Positions 14,864-23,291 are shown, counted from the first letter of the stretch. The stretch is 42,723 bases of DNA from Candidatus Eiseniibacteriota bacterium (GCA_030622115.1 JAUXGN010000022.1:1-42723), one strand, 5' to 3'. The notes: generated by a model from the letters alone, not told the origin. Numbers and translations: made by a program.

Positions 14864-15820
14864 ATGGATAGCATTCAGATTGTTGCCGCTGAGTCGCTCG
14901 GGGTGCGCGGATTGTGCTGTGCCGTGACCGTGGGCAGTCGTCGCATCGTCATCGATCCAGGACTTGCTCTTGGATCCTACCGCCACGGCCGCCGCCCTCA
15001 TCCCGTGCAGATAGCCGTGGGCCGGCATGTGCGCAGCAGCATTGTGGAGCTGCTGCGTGACGCCACCGATGTCGTGTTCAGCCATTTCCACGGTGACCAT
15101 GTCCCCCTCAAGGACGCCAATCCGTTCCAGCTCTCCTTTGACATGCTGCCGGAGCGCTTTTCGGAACTCCACAGCTGGAGCAAGAACGGCGACGAGTCCC
15201 ACCCTGACATGCGCCGCCGCTTTCAGGACCTGCAGGAACTCACGAGCGGCGGTCTGCGCGTTGTCGAAGGCCACACTGAAGGCCCACTGTTCTTTTCGCT
15301 GCCCGTGGTGCACGGCGAAGCGAGCGCTCATCTGGGAACGGTCATGATGACCCGCATCAAGTCGGAGAACGGGGTGTTCGTACACGCCTCGGATATCCAG
15401 CTACTCAACGGCGAAGCCGTGGATCAGATCATCCGGTGGCAACCCAATATCGTCCTCACAGGCGGCCCACCACTCTATCTCAACTCTCTGGGAACTCATT
15501 CATGGGAAAGCGCCTGGAAGAATGCCCTGCGTCTTGCGAACAGCGTGGACACACTCATCATCGATCACCATCTCATGCGCAGTGAAGCCGGCGCTCAGTG
15601 GTTGGAAGAGCTATCCCAGAGCGCCTGCGGGAAGGTCTGTTCTGCCGCCGATTTCATGGAGCGTCCCGCGCTCCTGCTCGAAGCACGGCGAGCCGAACTG
15701 TACGAAGCCATCCCCGTCCCGGATGGTTGGATGGATGACTACACTCAGGGTAAGGCAGAAGCGGAGCCATTTCTCACGATCGCCGTTGAACGGGGAGTGA
15801 TTCCCCCGGTCAGCGCCTGA
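14864..15820 (+). CDS. COG2248/UPF0282 metallo-beta-lactamase-fold hydrolase
   Basis: A 318-residue cytoplasmic hydrolase of the metallo-beta-lactamase superfamily, in the group called UPF0282/COG2248, best known from archaea. Family traits are the N-terminal AAESLGVRGLCCAVTVGSR and IDPGLALGSYRHGRRPHP, the metal-binding motif SHFHGDH (73-79), then VVHGE, HASDIQ and IIDHHLMRS. All metal-ligand positions appear present. The substrate is unknown. There is no signal peptide. It follows the BNR_4 gene by 19 bp and converges on the lipoprotein gene at 15833. Its codon use looks more CTG-rich than the CTC-rich neighbours, a hint but not proof of separate origin. Confidence 0.85.
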   Translation: MDSIQIVAAESLGVRGLCCAVTVGSRRIVIDPGLALGSYRHGRRPHPVQIAVGRHVRSSIVELLRDATDVVFSHFHGDHVPLKDANPFQLSFDMLPERFSELHSWSKNGDESHPDMRRRFQDLQELTSGGLRVVEGHTEGPLFFSLPVVHGEASAHLGTVMMTRIKSENGVFVHASDIQLLNGEAVDQIIRWQPNIVLTGGPPLYLNSLGTHSWESAWKNALRLANSVDTLIIDHHLMRSEAGAQWLEELSQSACGKVCSAADFMERPALLLEARRAELYEAIPVPDGWMDDYTQGKAEAEPFLTIAVERGVIPPVSA

Positions 15821-15832
15821 CGGGCACGCCCC

Positions 15833-17719
15833 CTACCATCTCTCCTCTCCGAACAGATCGAGGAGTTCGTGCACCATCTGCTCGGCCTGTGGTGTCTGCA
15901 GGTAGTAGAGCGGAAAACCACAGTAGCAGACATTGCCGTGATCATCACCCGATAGATACAGCAGCGCACACGGCTCCCCCTCGTACTCCATATTGAGGAA
16001 CGAGTCGATCGTGAGGAACTCCTGCGCTGTCCCCTGGAAGGAAGAGACCTTCTCCACGCCCGGCAGACCGCATCTCGTGTAGTTCGGGTTCGTACTAGTG
16101 TAAAGCCACCACTTCCCCGGCTCCGGCCACCCTCCCGGACCGACGCTGTCGATATACACAGGCTCGAATCCGCCTCCCCCGGCCGGAAGCGCACCGTAGA
16201 AGCAGTAGCCGTAATCCCAGGGAGCGTTCTTGTTGGCCACGTAGCCGCTGTTGTCGGCGTCGCCGACGTGCAGGATGTCGCGCACGAAGTCTGCGCCGTG
16301 CGTCGTGTCCGCCGCCGACACACTGACCGGGTAGTTCTCACTGAGGATCTGACCTAGCACCTCGTGCCCGCACAGTATCAGATTGCCGCCCACTCGAACG
16401 TACGCAGACAGCGGGTCGTAGAGAGGATGCGTATACGCATCAAAGAGATCTCCAAGCACCGTGTTGTCCCAATCGGCATACCAGACCACGGTCGACGCGC
16501 CTGCGAGGGCATCGACGTCAGGTGGCTGCGGCACACCACCTACCGTGTGGGCTGACGGCTCCCACTCGTACCGTTCGCCGTACGGGGCGACAAGGAGATC
16601 GTAGAAGTCCGTCCGGTCGGCGTCTGTTTCCCACGGGGGACACCCCTCGTGCGCATCATAGTCATCGACAATCAGGATGTAGTTATCCAGGCCGGCCTCG
16701 ACCACAGTGAAACGTATCCTCCCCCGAATCATTAACCCGTGCAGGTCCAGTACGCTCACATAGAGTGAGTGCGTTCCTGGTTCGGGAAGGACCTCGAAGT
16801 GGGTGTCGGATATCGACCACGCAGGCCAACTCGTGGTGTCGTCGTACGCATGGCGGTATCCGGCCAGGTCGACGTCGGAACTCCAGTCGAACGACAGAAC
16901 CTCTCCGGCCAGGATCTGTATCGGCATGCAGGATGAGTAGCTCTCTTCCCAATCCATGCCGCGGAAGATCATCGTACAGAAAACGTTGGATCGAATCCTG
17001 AGGTCTCCGGTCGGTCCGGAACAACAAGTGAATTCCAAGGCTGCCGGCGTTGGGTCCGACGCCCACTGATCGTCGCAGGCCCAGACCTCGAACCGGTGTG
17101 TTCCGGCGAGAGGGCCGAAGCCGGCGACAGTCTCGTCGGCTCCCAAGCTGTCCTCCGATGCCACCTCGACCCACTCGAAGTCGATTCGCTCGAAGAGCAC
17201 GTACCCGTAGCCCCTGATCTCGCCATCGCTGTCGGAGCCAAGCCACTCGATATCGACGAAGCTGCCCGTTATCCCTGCCGGTCCCTCTATGATCTCGGTC
17301 TCAGGGAGAACGTTGAAGGCCGAGAACGAGATCGTGGCCGGAGTCGGGTCGGCCTCCCCATCATTGTCAACCGCCTTCACGGAGAAGGTGTGGTATCCAT
17401 ACATGTGGAGGGAATCGACGGTGTCGACCTGGGCCGAGACGCAGAACGTGCTTTCCATACACACCGTGCTGATCCAGTCGAGACTGTCCCACATCACCAG
17501 GTAGTGAGTGACTTCGCCGTCTGGGTCCCAGCCGAACCAGTTCATGTAGACCCGGTAGCTCACAGTATCGCCTGCATCAGGCGACGAACTCAGAACCGTC
17601 TCCGGCGGAATATTGGGATCGATGCTTCCCGTGTCCTTCTTGCCGCAGCCGGCAAGAATCGAGACCCCGAGAATCACGAACAGCAGGAGGGCAGCCAAGT
17701 GCCGTTCACGTCCAGCCAT
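15833..17719 (-). CDS. large surface lipoprotein with Ig-like repeats
   Basis: A 628-residue lipoprotein. The ATG at 17719 is preceded by GGAG and starts a lipoprotein signal with lipobox ILAGC; an ATG four codons earlier lacks a good ribosome site. Fibronectin/Ig-like repeats follow (about 40-240), with the recurring motif GWDPDGEVTHYLVMWDS and GSDSDGEIRGYGY. A C-terminal alpha/beta region (about 345-628) opens with NYILIVDDYDAHEG and includes YVRVGGNLILCGHEVLGQ, recalling GATase/DUF4350-like folds of secreted proteins. There is no catalytic signature I can name. It lies 27 bp downstream of the small tagged protein at 17747-18337 on the same strand, so the two are likely cotranscribed. It has no C-terminal tag of its own. 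Confidence 0.83.
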   Translation of the reverse strand: MAGRERHLAALLLFVILGVSILAGCGKKDTGSIDPNIPPETVLSSSPDAGDTVSYRVYMNWFGWDPDGEVTHYLVMWDSLDWISTVCMESTFCVSAQVDTVDSLHMYGYHTFSVKAVDNDGEADPTPATISFSAFNVLPETEIIEGPAGITGSFVDIEWLGSDSDGEIRGYGYVLFERIDFEWVEVASEDSLGADETVAGFGPLAGTHRFEVWACDDQWASDPTPAALEFTCCSGPTGDLRIRSNVFCTMIFRGMDWEESYSSCMPIQILAGEVLSFDWSSDVDLAGYRHAYDDTTSWPAWSISDTHFEVLPEPGTHSLYVSVLDLHGLMIRGRIRFTVVEAGLDNYILIVDDYDAHEGCPPWETDADRTDFYDLLVAPYGERYEWEPSAHTVGGVPQPPDVDALAGASTVVWYADWDNTVLGDLFDAYTHPLYDPLSAYVRVGGNLILCGHEVLGQILSENYPVSVSAADTTHGADFVRDILHVGDADNSGYVANKNAPWDYGYCFYGALPAGGGGFEPVYIDSVGPGGWPEPGKWWLYTSTNPNYTRCGLPGVEKVSSFQGTAQEFLTIDSFLNMEYEGEPCALLYLSGDDHGNVCYCGFPLYYLQTPQAEQMVHELLDLFGEERW

Positions 17720-17746
17720 GATATGCTCCATGTTTGCAGGCGCCGT

Positions 17747-18337
17747 TCATCGATACAGTGCCTTCACAACACCCCATGACACGTCACCAACAGGCGTGCC
17801 GCCCAGACATCCTTCGGGCGGCTCCATCCCCACACCCACGGTGCCCCCTGTATTGAAATCTCCGTAGAGATACCAGGTGACATCTACATCGTCGCAATTG
17901 ACCATGGAGTTGCCCGCCGTCACGTGCGCGGCAGGCGTGATGGCGCCGGGCCCACCGAGATAGAGATACTCAACCGAGATGATGGGAATGAGGCCAAACT
18001 GGTTCGGTGTGGCGCACTCTCCCAGGGGCGTACTCAGAGTCAAGCCGGAGTCTTCGATATCACCGGACTCCGATCCGTACAACCAGCTCGTTTCTCCGAG
18101 CTTGATTCCCTCAAACGTGCGATCGAAGCGGAGAGAGATCTCCGTGATCCCGTCGTCGGTGAACAGCCCGAGGTCTCCGAGGTAGACAGTCACAGTAAAG
18201 GTCTCGTTCTCGAGCGGCCAGATGCAGTTCGCCCCACCACCGACGTCGAAGTACAGATAGTCCGTCGCGGGTCCCGGATTCGAGAAGGCGACTCCGGAAA
18301 CACACACGACTATGAGAGCAATCGCCACATAGCGCAT
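17747..18337 (-). CDS. small secreted protein with SWGVVKALYR tail
   Basis: A 196-residue exported protein of unknown function. GAGGAGGG precedes the ATG; the signal peptide is MRYVAIALIVVCVSGVAFS. The body is all-beta in character, with one segment recalling cohesin/dockerin-partner-like secreted folds (FTVTVYLGDLGLFTDDGITEISLRFDR), but the match is weak. The protein ends exactly in DVSWGVVKALYR, the same C-terminal motif as the genes ending at 9260, 19426 and 19524. It is the first gene of a probable pair with the lipoprotein at 15833-17719, and diverges from the tagged gene at 18554. Confidence 0.8.
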   Translation of the reverse strand: MRYVAIALIVVCVSGVAFSNPGPATDYLYFDVGGGANCIWPLENETFTVTVYLGDLGLFTDDGITEISLRFDRTFEGIKLGETSWLYGSESGDIEDSGLTLSTPLGECATPNQFGLIPIISVEYLYLGGPGAITPAAHVTAGNSMVNCDDVDVTWYLYGDFNTGGTVGVGMEPPEGCLGGTPVGDVSWGVVKALYR

Positions 18338-18441
18338 TTCGACCCTCCTCTCGTCTTACATCGGTCAGACCCAAGGGGAGCCCAGCCCTCATACCTCAGC
18401 ATTCGCACCCCAGTCACCTCTTGTCAACCCCGAACCTTGCA

Positions 18442-18470
18442 TTGACTCGATGGATCTCCGACCGTATCAT
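18442..18470 (+). promoter_or_regulatory. sigma-70-type promoter of the secreted gene at 18554
   Basis: TTGACT (18442-18447) and TATCAT (18465-18470) are separated by exactly 17 nt and lie 83 nt upstream of the start codon. Both boxes differ from consensus by one base, making this one of the best promoter matches in the window. Confidence 0.6.
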
Positions 18471-18553
18471 TGTGGTAAGTATGATTGGTATTCTAATGGT
18501 CGCAGGTAGTGCATGGAATGCCCCTGCCCTGCGGCACCAAAGGGAGGATGTTC

Positions 18554-19426
18554 ATGTCAAGAACAGTTATCGTGTTCGCCATCCTGGCACTCATCTGCGG
18601 AACGGCCGTGGCCGGAGGCGTGAGTGTTTGGAACGACGTCAGCTTCATCGGAACCGAGGGAGGTCTCTCGAGGGCGATCATCGACTCATTTCTCGCGCCC
18701 GGAGATACGCCCCTGGGTATCGACTGGGTCGAGGGAAACGGTGTTTTCTATCACGTCGACGAGTGGTCGTCGGACGTCTACTCCATCACGCCCGATGGAA
18801 CAGCGACGTTGCTCTTCAACGCATTGGAGCAGCTGGGATTCACGGAGTCCCACTGTCTGGCCGGTGGCGTGTGCTACGTGGAGACACCCACTCGTGAGGG
18901 GCATCTGTACATCACCGACAAGGACGGCCACCCCGAGGATCTTCTTACGGACCGCGTGTACCAGTTCACACTCGATGGGACGCTCGTCGATTCCTGGGAC
19001 ATCGAGTCCATCTGCGACGGCGTTATCGGGATATGCTTCGACGGGACGTACTTCTGGCTGTCCAGCTACACGAACGGCCAGATCGTCAAGTGCGACGCCG
19101 ATTTTCAACAGGTGGCGGTGTATCCCCACCCGATGGGCACCGGAGGATCCCTCGACTACGATCCGGAGACCGGGTACTACTACGTCACCGACTTCATGGC
19201 CGGGATGATCTACGTGTGTGACGCCGAGATGAACCAGATCGCCGCCTACAACGGTCCGACAACCGGCTTCATGATAACCTCGCTGGCCGTGGGCCGCACC
19301 ATCCGCGGGAGGACGCTCTGGTGCTCGGGTATCGTTACCGGCCCGTTCATCTTCGAGATCGATGACGACTACTACAACCCCGTTGAGGAAGCTACGTGGG
19401 GATCGATCAAGGCACAGTATCGATAG
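18554..19426 (+). CDS. secreted beta-propeller-like protein with TWGSIKAQYR tail
   Basis: A 290-residue exported protein. The ATG at 18554 lies six bases after AGGGAGG and starts a signal peptide (MSRTVIVFAILALICGTAVAG); an ATG two codons earlier would be too close to the ribosome site. The body has repeated propeller-blade-like motifs such as LGIDWVEGNGVFYHVDEW, VIGICFDGTYFWLSSY, and SLDYDPETGYYYVTD followed by GMIYVCDAEMNQ, suggesting NHL/YncE-like blades. It ends in EEATWGSIKAQYR directly before the stop codon. It faces the beta-helix gene at 19524-20762, which carries the same tail, across a strong hairpin. Function unknown, probably surface-associated. Confidence 0.83.
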   Translation: MSRTVIVFAILALICGTAVAGGVSVWNDVSFIGTEGGLSRAIIDSFLAPGDTPLGIDWVEGNGVFYHVDEWSSDVYSITPDGTATLLFNALEQLGFTESHCLAGGVCYVETPTREGHLYITDKDGHPEDLLTDRVYQFTLDGTLVDSWDIESICDGVIGICFDGTYFWLSSYTNGQIVKCDADFQQVAVYPHPMGTGGSLDYDPETGYYYVTDFMAGMIYVCDAEMNQIAAYNGPTTGFMITSLAVGRTIRGRTLWCSGIVTGPFIFEIDDDYYNPVEEATWGSIKAQYR

Positions 19427-19458
19427 TAGTGTGGAACAGCTGATGTTAGACCCAAACA

Positions 19459-19489
19459 ACGGGGCCCCGTGCACAGCACGGGGCCCCGT
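19459..19489. terminator. 14-bp-stem hairpin between convergent tagged genes
   Basis: ACGGGGCCCCGTGC (19459-19472) pairs perfectly with GCACGGGGCCCCGT (19476-19489) around an ACA loop. It lies between the 3' ends at 19426 and 19524. No T-run follows, so it may act as a hairpin-only bidirectional terminator. Confidence 0.55.
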
Positions 19490-19523
19490 CATGTGATCCA
19501 CTCTGTCTCGAATCGGTCCGCTC

Positions 19524-20762
19524 CTACCGGTACATCGCCTTGAGTACGCCCCACGTCGTGTTCTTCACCGGGCTGTCGCAGCCCTCGCCATTCACACCCA
19601 TGAGGACTCCGCAGTCGTTGTTCCCCGCGAGGCACGGTGATGCCGCATCAACGAAGTAGACGTCGTGCGGCTCCTCACAGAAGAGCGGGTCGACCGCGAT
19701 GTTTCCGCCCACGCCCGTCTGATCCGGAAGGTTCACGCCGTCGTAGTCACCGTCAGTGTGACCATAGACGTCACAGCAGGTGATGGTCGGGAAGTCCTCG
19801 ACCCGGTACGCCCCGATGCCCGGACCATTCTCATTGAAAGCAACAAGGCAGTTGGTTATCGACGGCGTCCCGTACTTCACGAAGATGCCGCTCCCACACC
19901 CCGCCCCTTGATTGTACGCCACGGTGCAGTTCAGAAGCCCGCCACCGGACGCGAGAACGCCGCCGCCATGTCCGCCTGCCAGCGTGGTATTCAGGACAAT
20001 GAGGCAGTCAGCTAGCGTAACAGACGTCAGGCGGACGCCTCCGCCGGAATAGGCCGAGTTCGAGATGAACGAACACCGCTCGATCGTCGCTCCGTAGGCG
20101 CTCTGGAGGTACATTCCCCCGCCCACGCTCCCCCCTGTGTTACCTGTTATGGAGCAATCGCGGATCGTTGGGGAAGCCATGTAGACGCTGATGCCGCCGC
20201 CGTAGGAGCTGGCCCCGCTGCACGAGGTGATGACACAGTCTTCGATGACCGGGGAAGCATCGTACACGATACTGATTCCCATGCCCATTGGAGTACCTTG
20301 ACTGAACGTGCAGTTCTCGATGCGACACCCACGGATGGTGGGGCTGGATCCGATGATCCGAATACCTCCACCTCCGTATTTCGTCGGTGAGGTATCGCAC
20401 ATGTGACCGTTCGTGATCGTCAGGTCCTCGATGAGCGAAGCAATAGTCTCCGCGGTCTGGAAGGTGAAGCCGCGGTGCGGATCGGTTGCTGAGCCACCGC
20501 AGTCGATGACGCACGTCGTGGGGTCTCCCGACTGGGAACGTACAGTGACGTCCTTGCCCGCGAAATCGATGTCGCGGTTGCCATCACCTGTAAAAGTCCC
20601 GTCCGCAAGCTCAATGATATCCCCGGCCACCACAGCCGTCACGGCCGCCTGGATCGTGGCGAAATCGCCGAGCCCGTCGGGGTGGACGACATACGTGGTC
20701 GCTCCGCACACAGTCACCAAGGAGAGCACGATGCCCAACACAAACACCATCACAGTCCTCAC
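19524..20762 (-). CDS. secreted right-handed beta-helix protein with TWGVLKAMYR tail
   Basis: A 412-residue exported parallel beta-helix protein (PF13229/pectate-lyase-like fold). The start is taken as GTG at 20762, six bases after AAGGAGG. It gives a signal peptide (RTVMVFVLGIVLSLVTVCGA), whereas the longer frame upstream has none. After YVVHPDGLGDFATIQAAVTAV (about residues 23-43, the usual N-cap), the helix is built of repeating coils such as SPTIRGCRIENCTF, SPVIEDCVITSCSG and GGGISVYMASPTIRDCSITG. The end is KNTTWGVLKAMYR, then stop. Such proteins often bind or cleave polysaccharides, but no catalytic residues can be assigned. A decayed tagged mini-gene lies just upstream. Confidence 0.87.
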   Translation of the reverse strand: MRTVMVFVLGIVLSLVTVCGATTYVVHPDGLGDFATIQAAVTAVVAGDIIELADGTFTGDGNRDIDFAGKDVTVRSQSGDPTTCVIDCGGSATDPHRGFTFQTAETIASLIEDLTITNGHMCDTSPTKYGGGGIRIIGSSPTIRGCRIENCTFSQGTPMGMGISIVYDASPVIEDCVITSCSGASSYGGGISVYMASPTIRDCSITGNTGGSVGGGMYLQSAYGATIERCSFISNSAYSGGGVRLTSVTLADCLIVLNTTLAGGHGGGVLASGGGLLNCTVAYNQGAGCGSGIFVKYGTPSITNCLVAFNENGPGIGAYRVEDFPTITCCDVYGHTDGDYDGVNLPDQTGVGGNIAVDPLFCEEPHDVYFVDAASPCLAGNNDCGVLMGVNGEGCDSPVKNTTWGVLKAMYR

Positions 20763-20826
20763 GAAACACCTCCTTCTCTCATTGTTCCCTTCTGCGACAA
20801 ATGATCGCAAGACCTTGACCGCGATA

Positions 20827-20993
20827 TTACTGCACCTCATCTCGCCGGTACAGTGCTTTGATCCTTCCCCAAGACCTTACCAGTGGTCGGCGAACGTGAA
20901 GGTCTGCACCACGAGCGAACAGACAACAGCAATGGCCTGATGGATCGGCCTGAGTCTCACAGCGGATGTTCTCCTTGCTCTCTGCGGGGCCAT
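20827..20993 (-). pseudogene. remnant of a tagged secreted-protein gene
   Basis: On the minus strand an ATG at 20993, six bases after AGGAGG, opens a 38-residue frame with a basic start and a hydrophobic core (AIAVVCSLVVQTFTFA), like a signal peptide, stopping at 20877. A different frame immediately after it reads RSWGRIKALYRRDEVQ and then stops at 20827, containing the ten-residue tail motif seen intact elsewhere. Together they look like the two ends of a tagged secreted protein whose body was lost and whose frame was shifted. A short functional peptide is less likely, since the tag is not at the exact end. It sits between the COG3014 lipoprotein and the beta-helix gene. Confidence 0.5.
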
Positions 20994-21003
20994 CCGCGTC
21001 CTC

Positions 21004-22485
21004 CTAGTCACATCGCACGGGGTGCGGACCGCCGAACACGCGCGCTGCGCGGAATACCTTGCCGCCTGACGAGACTGTGACGCGCCCCAGCGCGACCGGA
21101 GTACCCGTGCCTTCGGGTACGATAGTCACCTCGTACTCCCCCGGCAGAGCGGGAATCCTGGCTATCCACATCCCGGCGGGGAGCGTGATCCAGCTTCTCG
21201 TATCCGCCTGTTCGGTCTCGGCAACCGCGCGTGTGACGACATCCTCCACGACCGCCCTCAGAAACCACGCCCCAAAGCTGTCGTCCTTGTTGTCGTCCTT
21301 GGTCCGCTTCCCCTCGCGATCGTGCTTCGCCTTCGCGAGCGCGACCTGCTTGACAGTAGCGCGTAGCGTTGACCTCAGCTTGATCGCGCCGATCCTGCGC
21401 TCGAGCGTCCACCGCGCCAAGGCGTCGACATCCTGCGTGCGTTCAGCCCAGGCGTGCTCCACGCGATGCGAATACGCCGCGGGGCCGCCCGCTCCTGTAG
21501 CAGACTGTCCACCCGCGCCATCCTCTCCACCTACCAGAGCGCCGACTCTGGTCACCCCCACCCGAAACTCGTCCACCGTCCACGGCACGCTCTGGAAGAC
21601 CGGGTAGGCAATCTTGACGTAGGCGGCAAGATGCGAGCTGCCACGAAGGTCATTGGGAACGAGGCCCTTGTATATGGGGAATTCGATCGACTCCTCGAGT
21701 TTGTACGGCGCCCAGCCTGAATCAATGATGACCACGATCTCGCCCATTCCCGCAGGCACTGGGCTCAGCACACCAACGGTATCGACGAGCGCGCGCGTGT
21801 CATCCTCGCGGCCGAGCTGACGACCGAGCCCCACAAACGATTCTGCAAGCCCCTGAGGTATTCCCATCGATGCTCCGATACCGGACTCGCCTTCGTAGGC
21901 ACCCGCAGCCAACAAATAGTCGATGAACGCATCTTCCTGCTTCCCGATCGCCTCATGGATGAGCCCCGAAAGATATCGAATGAACCCATCATCCTGATAG
22001 CGGTCGGTGCCCTCTTCGTATCGCGCATCAAGCTTGCGGAAAACCTCATCAAGACGGCGGCACTCAACGAGTGCGCCTTCGAGATCGTCCAACATGAGGT
22101 AGTTCAGGGTCATGTAGTAGTGGAGGTAGGCGCGCTCGAAGTCCTCACCGGGATATGCCTTCACGGTCTCGTTCAAGGTGTAGTCTGCGACGGTCCCCGT
22201 AATGCTCACGGGCTCGAGCTCCCCGGCCGCTATGACCGCCAGCTCGAACTCGTGGTTGCTCTCCTCAAACTTTCCCGCCAGATGGAGCAGATGGCCGCGC
22301 TGCGCGCGGTAGAGAAATCGATCGTTCTCAGTGTCCGCGATAGCGGTCTTGTCGATGGCCTCGACTGCGGCCGTGAGATCGCCCGCGTAGGCCTTCTCGA
22401 GAGGTTCGCAGATGACGCGCGCGGCGGGCGTGCAGCCGGACAGGAGCCCGGCACACACGCACACTGCGACGATGCGCTTCACCAC
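21004..22485 (-). CDS. COG3014-type lipoprotein, partner of LpoB
   Basis: A 493-residue lipoprotein of the uncharacterised COG3014 group. The GTG start follows GAGGAG; the signal ends at lipobox LLSGC (Cys18). The N-terminal half looks like TPR-type helices (RFLYRAQRGHLLHLAGKFEES, HYYMTLNYLMLDDLEGALVECRRLDEVF; residues about 56-165). The C-terminal half has PSWAPYK-like IIDSGWAPYKLEE, and the beta-rich AYVKIAYPVFQSVPW. A Gly/Ala-rich, low-complexity linker (about 325-345) is visible. In many Gram-negative bacteria a COG3014 gene stands next to an LpoB gene, exactly as here (27-bp gap). This suggests a shared envelope role, perhaps in peptidoglycan synthase control, but its activity is not established. 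Confidence 0.82.
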   Translation of the reverse strand: MVKRIVAVCVCAGLLSGCTPAARVICEPLEKAYAGDLTAAVEAIDKTAIADTENDRFLYRAQRGHLLHLAGKFEESNHEFELAVIAAGELEPVSITGTVADYTLNETVKAYPGEDFERAYLHYYMTLNYLMLDDLEGALVECRRLDEVFRKLDARYEEGTDRYQDDGFIRYLSGLIHEAIGKQEDAFIDYLLAAGAYEGESGIGASMGIPQGLAESFVGLGRQLGREDDTRALVDTVGVLSPVPAGMGEIVVIIDSGWAPYKLEESIEFPIYKGLVPNDLRGSSHLAAYVKIAYPVFQSVPWTVDEFRVGVTRVGALVGGEDGAGGQSATGAGGPAAYSHRVEHAWAERTQDVDALARWTLERRIGAIKLRSTLRATVKQVALAKAKHDREGKRTKDDNKDDSFGAWFLRAVVEDVVTRAVAETEQADTRSWITLPAGMWIARIPALPGEYEVTIVPEGTGTPVALGRVTVSSGGKVFRAARVFGGPHPVRCD

Positions 22486-22512
22486 AGATCAACTCCTCAC
22501 GCTCAGCCGACT

Positions 22513-23142
22513 CTAGAACCTGGTCTTCGCACCCGACACAAGGTGTTTCCGCTTGGCGCTTCCGATCCAGACCTTCTCCCAATTCCTGAGATCGATGAGC
22601 GAGAGATCCACCTGGTAGAAAACGATTGCGTCACTGCCGGCCTGGTCAACGATCGAGCTTATGGTCCCCAGCATCATGAAGTCGGCGCCGGACACGCCGC
22701 TCGCCACATCGTCGGCGACGCCTCCGCCCTTGGCCATGCCCGACTGCCAGTCGACCTCCCTCATGAGATCAGCGCGGATGCCTTCGTCCGCCACGAAACG
22801 CACGAGACCTGAGTTGATGAGCACGCGCTGGAGTTCGTTCATGAACACATCCTTGTTGATGTGCTCACTCGTGTTGTTCGCGATATCGCCGATCACGATC
22901 CTGGGCCGCGCCTGATCGTGCGCCCCACGGAACTCGGGAAGCCATGGCTTCTCCAGACAATCCGGGATCAGCGTCTCGGCCGCAGCCTGCGCGTCGGAAT
23001 CGTTCCAGCGACCGCTCACGTACCCCTCGGTCGTCGGATCGACGTTATCGACCTTCGTTCCGCCACAACCTGCCGTCAGGAGCGCCGCGAGCGCCAGAGC
23101 GACTACTACTGCAATCGTTGACCGATTCCTTCTCGTGTCCAT
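22513..23142 (-). CDS. lpoB: LpoB-type penicillin-binding-protein activator lipoprotein
   Basis: A 209-residue outer-membrane lipoprotein of the LpoB/YcfM family (PF13036). In E. coli, LpoB reaches through the periplasm and stimulates the peptidoglycan synthase PBP1B. GGAGGAGGGG precedes the ATG; the lipobox is LLTAGC with Cys26. Family motifs visible are RPRIVIGDIANNTSEHINKD, then ELQRVLINSGLVRFV, SGADFMMLGTISSIVDQ and YQVDLSLIDLRNWEKVWIG. The linker before the folded domain is short. It is the first gene of a two-gene unit with the COG3014 lipoprotein. Its PBP partner is not in the window. The activator function is inferred from the family. Confidence 0.88.
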   Translation of the reverse strand: MDTRRNRSTIAVVVALALAALLTAGCGGTKVDNVDPTTEGYVSGRWNDSDAQAAAETLIPDCLEKPWLPEFRGAHDQARPRIVIGDIANNTSEHINKDVFMNELQRVLINSGLVRFVADEGIRADLMREVDWQSGMAKGGGVADDVASGVSGADFMMLGTISSIVDQAGSDAIVFYQVDLSLIDLRNWEKVWIGSAKRKHLVSGAKTRF

Positions 23143-23261
23143 TCAACCCCTCCTCCGGCTGGAGATCACTGCATTAAGCCAATCCAATGTTCGATTCGAC
23201 GCACGCTCAAGCAAACGATTCAGGTCGCGAACGTACAGCAGATCCACCCTGCGCACAACAA

Positions 23262-23291
23262 GAGAACCCCCTTCGCTAGAAGGGGGTTCTC
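23262..23291 (-). terminator. 13-bp-stem terminator-like hairpin
   Basis: GAGAACCCCCTTC (23262-23274) pairs perfectly with GAAGGGGGTTCTC (23279-23291) across a GCTA loop. On the minus strand TTGTTGTG follows. It would end transcription coming from the porin gene (stop at 23533) before the lpoB gene. Confidence 0.6.
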
